NCBI GenBank assembly: GCA_028554795.2
Contig: CM068827.1
Span: 144,615,751-144,679,750, forward strand
From: Sinohyriopsis cumingii
Lineage: Eukaryota > Mollusca > Bivalvia > Unionida > Unionidae
Reading direction: 5' to 3'
DNA length: 64,000 nucleotides
Part shown: one piece after another, positions 12,239 to 21,839 of the stretch
How positions within the stretch are numbered: position 1 is the first letter of the stretch
Layout: the number at the start of each line of letters is the position of its first letter
Notes under the pieces: model-generated
Told to the model about the DNA's origin: nothing
The model's input: the letters and a program-made list of their open reading frames with translations, nothing else
Database searches by the model: none
Made by a program: the position numbers and the translations under genes

Positions 12239-12811
12239 TCACCTATCAGTGTTATCGATATTGGCATTCTCTTTCCGGTCACAGCTGCTGGATTGCGCGT
12301 TGTTGCACAAATCATAGCCGTTTTCCAGCGAAGATAAAGCGTCCTGCGCTCTCTGAGGAGCTACACACTTGCGGCACTGACAGTCCTTGAATTCTGGCAG
12401 GTACAATTGGTGTTTAAGAAACGCTGAAATGGCGTCATTCATGGACTGGATATAGAGCGCCAGGAAGGTGACGGTAAGTCCAAATAGCAGAGTAGCAGCA
12501 AATGGAGCCAAAACCCGTGGTAAAAAGTTGCTCGCAAAATACGTTGCTATCATTGCCAGAGTGATCGGTGTTATGAATATCATGAAAGAACGCAGAACCT
12601 CCCACATCAAACTCGACCTTTCAGCTAGAGAAAGTATTTCCTTCTGAAGTTCATCACGAACCTCTTGTATTTGTTTGGCCAGTTTTTCTCCATAGTCTAT
12701 AACCAAATAAGCAGGATTTTCTGCTCGATTCAACATACCGGTATCATCAAATGCACCCATATTTTCGGAATCTTTGCAATTAAGGCGATTAGACATGTTC
12801 GTCATTTCCAT
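12239..12811 (-). CDS. Small two-pass membrane protein of unknown family, single exon
   Basis: Seen: a frame of 190 codons from ATG 12811 (a second ATG is two codons later). Residues ~1-30 are polar. Residues ~40-68 (GEKLAKQIQEVRDELQKE) look helical and possibly coiled coil. Two hydrophobic segments separated by a very short turn (SNFLPR) lie at about residues 70-95 and 100-122, giving a hairpin. The C-terminal tail carries CQCRKC and further cysteines, and is rich in N, D and S. Composition and codon structure are protein-like along the whole frame. Inferred: both ends face the same side, probably the cytosol, and the cysteine cluster could bind metal or be lipid-modified. I do not recognise the family. 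Neighbours give no functional hint. The CRE-like cluster just upstream and the AATAAA just downstream support a real, compact, intronless gene. It could instead be one exon of a longer gene. Confidence 0.65.
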   Translation of the reverse strand: MEMTNMSNRLNCKDSENMGAFDDTGMLNRAENPAYLVIDYGEKLAKQIQEVRDELQKEILSLAERSSLMWEVLRSFMIFITPITLAMIATYFASNFLPRVLAPFAATLLFGLTVTFLALYIQSMNDAISAFLKHQLYLPEFKDCQCRKCVAPQRAQDALSSLENGYDLCNNAQSSSCDRKENANIDNTDR

Positions 12812-12867
12812 ATCCAACTATCCTTTTCTTTCCTCATCAAAGTCTCTCATTCATTATGCAGCAAGAT

Positions 12868-12900
12868 GTAACGTCATTGTCTTACGTCACAGTGACGTCA
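12868..12900 (-). promoter_or_regulatory. Cluster of cAMP-response-element-like sites upstream of the membrane-protein gene
   Basis: A full palindromic CRE, TGACGTCA, lies at 12893-12900. Two further ACGTCA-containing sites lie at about 12869-12876 and 12882-12889, all within 33 bases and 58-90 bases upstream of the ATG at 12811. Known: CREB/ATF factors bind TGACGTCA and its half site. Inferred: proximal promoter responsive to CREB/ATF. Confidence 0.5.
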
Positions 12901-12904
12901 TTGT

Positions 12905-13890
12905 AAATACACCTGAAAGCAAACCGCTAAATAGCGCGTGACATTTTAAACAGATACTATAATAGTTATTGTGGGTATGGAAAAACACGATTTAGTTAGA
13001 CGGGAAAGAAAGTCGACATGTTTTGGGATAATAAATGCTAGATGTGAAAGTTGATATTCTATCCCAAGACACTTAAAAACACAGTTCTCTTCACTTCACC
13101 ATTAGTAAATGAAAATATTCAGTTTTTAGATGTTTGTTGTTCTTTTTATTTGAGTTGTTTTCGTATTGTGTCATCCTTTATTCTAATATTCTGATATCTT
13201 TTGTTTCGTTGTTGTGTTTTATGTTCCTTTGCTTTGTTTGGATGTTTATGTTTGTGTTGTGTTTTGTTTTATTCTTGTATATATTTTGTGGGAATTTTAT
13301 GTTATGTTTGTTTTGGGGTTGTTTTATTTGTTTGTACAAAGACAAAAACAAAAAAGCGACGGAGAGTTTCTGAAAACAAATGCCAAGACAACAAACAAAA
13401 CAAATGTGTTGTTTCTTTTTCCAAAAGCGTTTATCTGCGTGTTTTTAAAATGTATGGCGTGTGCTTTTATTATATATTTGTCTTTTCAGAATGTTTTTGT
13501 GCATTAATTTTCAATGATTATTTTGCAAAAATATGTTTTATAAGGCATGTTTTACAATGTATCTCTTTCGTCACATGTTGTCATTGTGTTTCATTGTCTG
13601 TTTTCCTCAATGTGTCTTTATCGTGTTTTTATGGCATATTGTCGTATTAATTTTTAAAAATATGTTTAAACAAATTGCGTTTTTAAGAAAGGGTTTCTTT
13701 GTTACGTACTTAGCGTGTAATCAGTGTTTTCTGTTGTGCGATTTTTACAAGTTTCTTTTAATCTGTGCTTTTCGTTAATTTGTTATTTTTTGTATTTTCC
13801 TTAAATTTGCTTTGTTTGTTTCTTGGTGGAATAAAGGCGTAGCATATATCAAGCATCTCCTCAGCACGTCGAACGACTCGAGGCTGGATA
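12905..13890. other. T-rich low-complexity stretch, no supported gene
   Basis: From about 13120 to 13800 the plus strand is extremely T/G-rich, with many ttgtttt and tgtttt strings. Three overlapping plus-strand frames exist only because this composition lacks stop codons. Their translations are F/C/L/V-rich with no motif. I see no gene here. Confidence 0.5.
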
Positions 13891-13895
13891 ATATG

Positions 13896-13972
<77 letters not shown>
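13891..13972. repeat. (AT)n microsatellite, about 80 bp
   Basis: Nearly perfect alternating AT. It creates spurious open frames of Y and I on both strands. It lies immediately left of the palindromic element that starts near 14 kb. Confidence 0.95.
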
Positions 13973-13973
<1 letters not shown>

Positions 13974-14039
13974 GTGCGTATGTATTTAAGTAGGTATATG
14001 GGTAATTGGGGGGACAAACAATAATTACATAATTAAATA

Positions 14040-14330
14040 GGCACCGGTAAGTCTACAAGGAGGGGGCGATAAAGGGACTAACGGAATTGAACATGCACAG
14101 GCTTCTCTGGGGACAGTAGGAAATTTACATAAGATCTATCTTGTCCCCAGACTGCCCTAGAAATTTAGGGACAGATGGGAGTAGTAATAAGGGGCACTTT
14201 ACGGACAATGGAATTACCATTATATGACCACCTGGGTACGTTTACGGACACCATTTAAAACGGACAATTGGAATACCATTACAAAACCCATGGGTACTTT
14301 TACGGACAAGATTTATACGGACAAGGAAAA
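14040..14330. repeat. Iteron-like acggaca repeat region
   Basis: The heptamer acggaca occurs near 14212, 14246, 14264, 14304 and 14319, and again inside the adjoining inverted arm near 14384. Two longer degenerate units, each with a taccatta and a (c)tgggta block, can be seen at about 14200-14310. Variants such as ggggaca and gggacag lie further left. Such dense short repeats beside a polymerase-bearing element could be protein-binding sites or an origin. That role is inference. Confidence 0.5.
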
Positions 14331-14530
14331 TTACAGTCAAAAAGGTCTTAGGCCTGTATAGGGACAAAAGGCTGGGGTGTTATACGGACAATATGAATGG
14401 AACAGGTAAGACAGACAACATATATTATACAAAAAAAATAAATACAACAAACTAAAAAAATTAGGCAAGAAAGCAAATCTTTTGGAGGCATACGATTGGC
14501 CCCGAAAAGGGCCTTTTGTGTTTTGTTAAC
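14330..14530 (+). repeat. Left inverted arm of the palindromic element
   Basis: The outer half (about 14340-14440) carries ggcctgtatagggacaaaag and a ggggtgttatacggacaat block. The inner half (about 14462-14525) carries ggcaagaaagcaaatctttt and a ggcccc...aagggcc hairpin. Both halves reappear in reverse complement, in mirrored order, at 15800-16015. Confidence 0.8.
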
Positions 14531-15104
14531 ATCTTTCCGTTAACTTAGAGGTCATCGCTTAGGTCTTCGTCTCTTCCTCAAGCTTCTTCTGACTGCCGAT
14601 CCGTAGATAAGGACTCTCTTCAAAAAGCCTTGTCTCTCCATATAAATTCTTCTTTTCCAAACGCTCGTATCGGTGATCCTGATAATCGTCCATGATGATT
14701 TCACATACATGGGTAAGTCCGTACGGAACAACATCGACGAAATGAGGGTAGATGATTCTACGTTTGTTCACATCGAACGAAGAGAAGCAGAAGTCTTGTT
14801 ACAGCAAGCGGGGCTATCCAAAGACACATCCTGTGGCATTCCTGAAATGCAAAAATTGCAAGACGTCTTGTCTCGACGCTATACATTGAAAGGGCACTCT
14901 CAAGAAGTGCGCGGACCTTTGTTGTTTCGTGTCAAATACTTCAGAGACGGAAAATACGTTCACGTCTGTCATCACGATGAACATTTCGATGCCATTACCA
15001 GTATCACCGCATTCTTGAGATACAGCTATTAATGTGAAACATGTGACTATGACCAGAAGAAAGGCAATTTCATCTTTTTTAGATTTCGAATGCATGCAAC
15101 TTAC

Positions 15105-15195
15105 TAAAAGAAAATAGGCAAGAAACCAAATCTTTTCGAGGCATATGAGTGGCCCTGAAAAAGGGCCATTGGGTTCCTGTATTTTCTCTATTTCC
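15105..15195 (+). repeat. Third copy of the inner arm, same orientation as the left arm
   Basis: It carries ggcaagaaaccaaatctttt, the ggccctgaaaaagggcc hairpin and the gggttcctgtattttctcta extension. The extension matches the right arm (reverse complement) better than it matches the left arm. Together with the right arm it brackets the 15.2-15.8 kb coding stretch with inverted repeats, a layout that allows segment inversion. Confidence 0.8.
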
Positions 15196-15799
15196 TCCAC
15201 CATTTCCTCACTTTTTCGATGATTCCTTTCTTCGTCTTCTTCTTCATTTTCGTCTCTGGCATCCAGTCAGAATGGTCCATCGATTTAAATTTCTCCTGTA
15301 TCTTGATCCGGTTGTTATTCAATCTATCAAATATCTCTTTTTTTCTGTTGTCTTGTTCCTTTCTCTCGTTTATCCAGGTATCTTTAATTTTTTTCACCTC
15401 CTCTATCATTACCTTTTTCATCATTTATTCTGATATCTATAGCTGGCCTAGTCACCACTTTACAAAGGACCACTCTGTCCAGTGCAATGTGTCTTATAGA
15501 AAGCACCTCACTTTGATTATGTTATCAATTGCTTCCTTCAAGCTTCCTACTCTCACATACGGAGGTTGAATGAATCTTCTTTTCTCCACTTCTTTCTCAA
15601 TCATACCTTGCAACACTTCTCGTCGATGTGGTCTAAGATCCACTGGGCGAAATAGGCTAGCGTGTTTGGTCCATGAAAGATTTTTTCACGTTCTCCAGGA
15701 ATCTTGTTGCAGTGAGGGCAATGACTAAAGATAGGCTCTTGGATGCACTCCTCGTACGCTCGATGAGCCACGCAGAAATTTGGAATGTCAATGCCAGTC

Positions 15800-16015
15800 T
15801 CTTGCGGAAATAGAGAAAATACAGGAACCCAAAGGCCCTTTTTGAGGGCCACTCATATGCCTCGAAAAGATTTGGTTTCTTGCCTATTTTCTTTTAGTAA
15901 GTTGTATACTTGTTTGTATAATGTCTGTTGTTTGTTTTACCTGCTCCATTCCTATTGTCCGTATAATACCCCAACCTTTTGTCCCTATACAGGCCCAATA
16001 CCCTTTTGACTGGGA
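15800..16015 (-). repeat. Right inverted arm of the palindromic element
   Basis: Reverse complement of the left arm: the inner half at about 15800-15900, the outer half at about 15905-16015 ending near ccttttgactg. The mirrored order of both halves makes a long terminal-type inverted repeat. Confidence 0.8.
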
Positions 16016-16734
16016 ATTAGGAAGCGGTTTACGGCTGTGCATGGGACATTAAAAAGGTATTAAACGAAACGTATACTATATTACGATTCACTATGTCCCT
16101 ATTCTAATATTTATCCGATACCACATTGGACAAGGACGCACCTGTGTTGCATGATTGAATAAGTGTTATTTGTAACGAGGGTCCCCGATGAGCGTTGTCC
16201 AGTATACTGTAATTATATGTGCTGGACACGTCTTCCGTGTGAGACCTTCTTAAAAAGACGATGGAAAACTAGTACAGGTAGACTATGCTAATTACGCTGA
16301 CAATACTCCGTTGGATTTGCCAACAACTGCATCATGACGCTGTTCAACAGCGCATGCTATTTTATCGACGGAAAGGAAATCGAAGAATTTCTAGAGAAAG
16401 ACAATTATTGGACTACTCGCCACTTACAGTGAAGTTTACGCGGGGTCCGCTGACCCAGCTATGATGTTCATCAAGGACTCAAACGAGCAGGCAGAACATA
16501 TCCCACACTGCGTACTTAAATTTGACTAAATCGCTTTTCTTGATCCACAACATGCGTCTGTGTCTACCAGATGAAACGCTCGTGCCGCCCCTATACTATA
16601 TCCAAAGACTTTGCTATATTATTTCCAATTTATTACTTTTCGTTGTAACACCTGTAGTTGTTTAGGCATGACATGTAACTCAGCACCATTCCCTATTACA
16701 GATGCATTACTATTATCCTTTCTCATAAGCCCCT

Positions 16735-16743
16735 GCTGTGTGT

Positions 16744-16783
<40 letters not shown>

Positions 16784-16810
16784 GTGTGTGTGTATGTGTG
16801 TGTGTGTGGG
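16735..16810. repeat. (TG)n microsatellite
   Basis: About 75 bp of TG with a few TA interruptions. It produces spurious frames of C/V on the plus strand and T/H on the minus strand. Confidence 0.95.
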
Positions 16811-16829
16811 AAAACAGATGACCGAATGA

Positions 16830-17380
16830 GAGTCATTTACGTACCTGTGGAAAACCTGTAGTTGTTTTCGCAAACTCGTAACAGAACATTTAACATTTGA
16901 AGTAAACTGGACAGGTTGAGTTGAGGTGAACTCAAGAAGACCTCAGCCGCGATGAGAAAACAAGCGGAGTTCATTTTAAATTTTCCCCAAACATGTCATT
17001 TGGTAACACCCTACTTATGGTGACACCAACACAGGTGTGATAGTATTGCCACTAACTGCAGTATCATTTAGCACACAATTTGTTTTCAGTCTTTTCAATA
17101 CAGATTAAAGTATACCTGTGAAATTTTAAGATATAAAAACACAAGAAGAAAAAACAAAACAAGCAAATAAAGACAAAACAAAACAAGTTTTCCGTTCTGT
17201 TTTATCTTTACTTGTCACAGACCAGAAGAGTTCATGGGACGGCCTGTTGGCTGTCATCAGTCAGTCCATTAGCATAAGTTTGCTATCACTACGCCTAAAC
17301 TGCTTGGTGCATTGCCATGCAACTCTCCACATATGTTCATCACGAAGTCCAATTGATCCTTAATGAAAATGGCGCTGCTC
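16830..17380. other. Non-coding stretch, nothing recognised
   Basis: AT-rich unique sequence with an A-rich run near 17135-17190. No supported gene or mobile element. Confidence 0.4.
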
Positions 17381-17384
17381 AGGC

Positions 17385-17510
17385 ATCATATATGGATGCC
17401 AGTGGCCATCTTGAAAATCTTGTTATCGCTACTTCTGTATAGATGGACCTCTTATGATGTTTAGTTGAACTTGATCCTAAATAAAAATGGTACTGATCTG
17501 ATGTCCATGT
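17385..17510 (+). repeat. Degenerate copy of an interspersed ~142-bp repeat
   Basis: Contains ggccatcttgaaaatcttgt, then tatcgctacttctgtataga, then ttgatcctaaataaaaatgg. The same blocks recur in order at 18905-19250. I remember similar sequence as an abundant repeat in other mollusc genomes, but cannot verify that here. Confidence 0.55.
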
Positions 17511-17514
17511 TACG

Positions 17515-18100
17515 GAATTGTATGTACTTAATGTTTATGCATTATACCTGAACTAAAACACGCTCGCGTTTCGTTTTCGCGTACAGTGTTAACCGAGAGT
17601 GTTTATATACATCTGAAATTATTTCAGAATACTGAGTTCTTTTCATCCAATGCTACACAAGCTCTCTAGCAGTAGATTGCACTATAACCAGGGTACTTAC
17701 AGAGTGAAATCAGACAGTAATAGCACAATACAAATTTTATCAGGAATCTATTTTATGGGGGCAATCTTCAACTGTAGAGATATGTGAAATATAAACTTGC
17801 ATTCTCTTGTTCGTTATTCGCATTATGCATTAGAGTTATTTTATATATCGGATGATCAGTATTTCTAATATTTCAGATAGTTCATATGTCATATAACGTC
17901 ATTCTATTGAATAGACTATGGCCTATTTTCAAGTTAGCCATTTTATAACTGAGCAGGTGAATTTAATTCATTTACACGTTGCATGATTTAAAGGATGAGA
18001 AAATGTTCAAGTTCTTATAAAGCTTATTCGTGTCCAGTACTGATTCATGTACATGCCTAGCCATTATATTAATAATATCGCACAGTGTTTCCGATGAAAT
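17515..18100. other. Non-coding stretch, nothing recognised
   Basis: AT-rich unique sequence without open frames, tandem repeats or known element motifs. Confidence 0.4.
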
Positions 18101-18127
18101 GTTTTAATATGTAACAAGTAACTTCAC

Positions 18128-18397
18128 CTGCAAGCATGCGTACACCGTTGAATTTTTGCTTGACCGTGTCTCGTGTACCAAACGGCTCTGTAATATTTTT
18201 AGCCGATATCTATGATGTGGAGTCGTAAGGCTAAGTGGAGTTTCGTGTAACAGGTCTACTACTGTCTGTGATGACATTGGATCTGAGGAAGATACTGGTT
18301 TTCTCATGGTGTGGGACCAAAATTCAGGTACCATCAGATCTGCAGCGAATAGTGGGCTCTTGATGGATTCTTCGGAAGACTGGGACGGACGGACCAT
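18128..18397 (-). CDS. Possible 5' coding exon of an unidentified gene
   Basis: Seen: on the minus strand an ATG at 18397 opens 90 codons of serine-, proline- and threonine-rich sequence (it starts MVRPSQSSEESIKSPLF). The frame reaches cag|gtgaag at 18128/18127, a plausible splice donor. Another ATG six bases upstream sits in a perfect Kozak context (gccaccATG), but its frame stops after about 25 codons. That could be a short upstream ORF or could argue against the longer frame. No domain is recognised. No matching downstream exon was found towards lower coordinates, and the frame reads only seven codons beyond the donor before stopping. Treat as a weak gene candidate. Confidence 0.25.
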
Positions 18398-18904
18398 GCA
18401 TGGTGGCTTCTTGACCCTCCGACGAGAGCGGTGGGACCGAAAACACTGGACGCCACGAGTTATTTTTCGTTAAATTATTCAGTATCCTATTTGAGTGAAA
18501 ATCGAATCATTGAGTGCAGTATTTCTGTAGGAGTGAAGTTGACAGAATCATAACTTATTCCATGTTGTGTAAATCCATATACTATGATACTCTTAGTGGT
18601 AGATGAAATATTGTTGATGAAAGATTGCTATGTGTTGCGTTTATACTGTTATGTTTATAAAGTTCCATCTTGTCTAGTTTTTGTGTTGCTGTTTTTTCTA
18701 ATAACTTCCAGTTTAGGAACGATATCATTACTTATCAGTTGTTTAACTCGGTGCGCATCATTTTCTTCAATACATTGTTGGATTTTATGGGCACAAACGT
18801 TTAGTGTCAAATTCATTCGTATTAAAATAAAATTATAAATTTCATTCACGAAACTGTTTTCATTGTCTTTGCTGTAATCTAATCCCATCCTGCTACGCTA
18901 CAAT

Positions 18905-19250
18905 CAACTAGTGCCGTCATGACAGGCATCTTGTTATCGCTCCTCCCTCTAGAAGGAAAGTCGTATTGATATGGTGTTTTCACCAGGAGACGTAATCTAT
19001 GTAGAACAAAACGACAGTGATGCCATATGGAAATCCAATATGGTTGACACTGCAACCAACTTGAAAATCTTCTTATTGCTACTCCTTCTGAATGAATGGT
19101 CTTATCAACATAGGGTTTTCACTAAAATATTTTTTATGGTATCTAAATGGTCCTAAACGAAAACGGTGCTTATCTGACTTATGAAATGACTTCTACTGCA
19201 GCCATGTTACAAATCTTGCAATAGCTACTTTCTCCTTCTGTGGTTATGTT
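18905..19250 (+). repeat. Tandem run of a degenerate ~142-bp repeat (about 2.5 units)
   Basis: The block cttgttatcgctcctccctc at about 18930 recurs in degenerate form near 19072 (ttcttattgctactccttct) and 19214 (cttgcaatagctactttctc). The spacing is about 142 bases each time. Each unit also carries an accttgaaaatc-like block and a taaa-gaaaa-ggtgct block. It is related to 17385-17510. Confidence 0.55.
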
Positions 19251-19259
19251 CTATAGTTA

Positions 19260-20195
19260 TTACGGACTTTTGAAAGTGATACGATTATAAGGTCAATCTC
19301 TTTACATTTGCGACATGCACAATAGAGAGAATATATCAATGCTGCGTTCTGTTTCTTAAATTTATTTACATGTAGTAATTATGGAAAAGTAAAGAATACA
19401 GATCAAAATGGCTGCTTCCATGTACTTGAGCTTGAACTAGACCAAAGTGCACAATCTTTATCATTTAATGAAACAGGGACAGTTATTTTTTCCATAGTAG
19501 TCAATACCAGATTATGAACGTGCAATAAATTATAAAATAATTGATATGTAAAAATGTTATTGGATTATTTTCCAGTTTGGGAATAATCTATTTAAAGTTC
19601 ATGCAAGTACACCTCTCTCTCTGTGACTGTACATACATACATACATACATGCTGTGTATTATTTCAATTTATTTTACTGTAATTGTATCATGTTTTGTTT
19701 GCTTGTTTGTTTTTGGTTCTCATTCCGATGTGAGCCCTAGTGTTGCTGCAGAATGACGTCATGACCACGGTAACCTCATTTTACTGTCATTAGTCGTGAC
19801 CAAACACAGTATGTGACATACTTGTACTCTATACAAGAACATTTCATTCTGAATCGAATAAAATAGAAAAATTCAAGTTTTTATAAATGAAACGGATTTT
19901 CCGCAATACGATTGGTTGTAAACGGTCACGTGATACTAATCTGGAATTTTTTGCACATCGATACATTCTGTACTCTTTGCAATACAAATAAACATTGCAG
20001 ACACGTCATTATCAAACGATTGTTTCATCTTTTAAATTTTGTATTCAGCAAATACAAATAAATTATACCCTTTTTATACTTTTTCAAATATTCTTTGATT
20101 GAAATGCATAGTTAACATAAAGTCCTTCAGACTTTATTTACTTTGTGAGTGATTACGTAAAATTTACACATCGATAAATACCCATGTTCATTTAT
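19260..20195. other. Non-coding stretch with a short (ACAT)n run
   Basis: Contains tacatacatacatacatgc near 19631-19650 and otherwise AT-rich unique sequence. No supported gene. Confidence 0.4.
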
Positions 20196-20199
20196 GTGA

Positions 20200-21830
20200 C
20201 GTTCTGTCGTATTGGGGTGGGGTTCTCCCAATATAATTTAATTAAATTAAATTGAAAGTTCCACCCTGGCTCGTTAGGTTAGAAAGTTAAATTAGTGATG
20301 ATGTAGATTTACAGCTCTGAGCCCCCAGTCAGCGATGCCGACGGTTAAATTATAGAGAACACGAAGATGAAATTCAATCAATAACAATTTAATAAATGTG
20401 ATAATTTAAAAACGATAACTTCCAATCACTCGTCTTTCCCTCGACCAAGTGACAGCCTAATTCATCCCGTGATTTACAGTGTGAGTTCGATTTTCCCCCT
20501 GTCCTTGCATCTACTCATCTATTTCTTCCCGCTGATTCTTCCTTCTTTCCGTTCCTCTAACTCCTCCTTTGTCTGTTTCCCTCTCTACTATCTCCTCCTC
20601 CAACTTCGCTCCAGACTTCAACTTCTCCTTTCTTCTCCTTTCCCTCTCTATTATCTCCTCCAATTCCGCTCCCAGACTTCAACTTCACCTTCTCCTTTCC
20701 TCCTTTCCTCCGTCTCTCTATCTGAGACAACGGGACCAAACTTTAACTGGTCTGTCCCTCAAAGCTTCCTGTGAAAAACCACAAGGCGTTAACAAATGCT
20801 TTATCGAACCTCACCTCACACTATATCGACAATTAACCATCAGATAGCTGTCACTGTTTCGGCCACGCATGCATACACATCGAAATTCCCACACACTTCT
20901 TGCTGGGTAAACAATGGCGTAATAACACAGTATCAGCGAATTGTTATACAGACATCAATACATTGCGTCACGTCAGTATATACACATATATATTTAATCT
21001 CATCGTACTACAATCTGACAAAATCAGACGCATGTCTGTACATTACAAATATTCAACAATGGCAAAATCTATAATCATATGAACATATGTGTTAGTCTAC
21101 TATAAAATACCCACATAGTAAATTACAATATTAACTCTTACGACGGCTGGCAAGCTATATAATTCTTTACAAATATCAACTCATTTCTTCAAAATATGCA
21201 AACATATTAACAAAACAAAGTAATTCTTCGTACTACGATTCTAGTACTAATAAAGTATACATACGACCTACAATTAAAATGCAGTCGCATTCCACAAAGA
21301 CCGAACAAATATCTACTGACCTTTTGAAGCTTTCTGTACTTAGACCTTCCCGCTCTGAGATTTTCCCGCCAATAACGAATGGCTATTCGGAGTTACGCTA
21401 ACCTCTTCTCTGGGTAATTTCTCTCAGCGAACTAACTTTTGCCGGAAAACGCAGGGATATCATTCTACCCAAATCAAGGTCTCCCCCTATCTCGATTCTG
21501 ATTGGGTGGCGCTGTGCCCCTGTCCATTCGTCTTAGCGGCCAGTTCAACCTGTCTGTCTGTTTGCAGGGGAAAGAAGTTAGGACACTCCCACTTCTTCAG
21601 GCAATTTCTTTTGATCTTGGAAACATTTCGACACCTAGGTGATAATTGGCTGTCTGTGACTTCGCAACTCCAATGTCCGGTTTTTCGATTCTAGCCACAA
21701 CAGTCTTACGTAACGGATTAGTGCTAGCCTTCGGCAATGTTCGACATCAAACAATGACCCTTCAGAATTACCTTGATTATACATGTTTCAAACTGGGCTA
21801 CTCTGGGTCGGGGTAAACATGACAATTTAA
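20200..21830 (-). repeat. GC-richer island with LTR-like look, unassigned
   Basis: Base composition shifts up relative to both flanks. On the minus strand the block begins near tgtcatgtttaccccgaccc (about 21825) and ends near ccgtcggca (about 20340), i.e. TG...CA-type ends. It is followed by tggggctc-like sequence, which resembles a proline-tRNA-type primer-binding site. C/T-rich low complexity occupies 20490-20730. Known: LTRs have TG...CA ends followed by a primer-binding site. No polymerase coding is seen and no second copy exists in the window, so at best this is a solo LTR-like relic. Weak call. Confidence 0.25.
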
Positions 21831-21839
21831 TCATATAAT

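Larger units (their letters stand above)
14000..16600. mobile_element. Relic of a virus-like element with protein-primed DNA polymerase fragments (Polinton/adintovirus-like), palindromic layout
   Basis: Seen: inverted arms of roughly 200 bp at about 14330-14530 and 15800-16015, with a third partial copy of the inner arm at about 15105-15195. Between them, plus-strand coding near 14.7-15.04 kb contains HDEHFDAITSITAFLRYSY. Minus-strand coding near 15.6-15.8 kb contains a cysteine/histidine cluster with HCPHC, then HGPNTLAYFAQWIL. A short lysine-rich coiled-coil-like frame lies on the minus strand at about 15.19-15.42 kb, and a further viral-looking coding scrap lies near 16.32-16.53 kb. Known: a HFD-ITS---F---YYC block, and a CxxC cluster followed by F-G--TL--F--W, both occur in the N-terminal and exonuclease regions of protein-primed type-B polymerases of Polintons and relatives. 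The two blocks lie on opposite strands, so the element is internally rearranged. It is broken in several places (of order five). Outer ends are approximate, and family assignment is tentative. Confidence 0.5.

Noticed and set aside
13134-13778. Overlapping plus-strand frames of F/C/L/V-rich protein
   Set aside because: The stretch is T/G low complexity without stops. There are no motifs and no start or splice support.
13775-14024. Frames of alternating Y and I on both strands
   Set aside because: Produced by the (AT)n microsatellite.
14000-16600. Integrated malacoherpesvirus-like DNA
   Set aside because: The inverted arms first suggested herpes-type repeats, but the recognisable blocks fit a protein-primed polymerase, which herpesviruses do not use.
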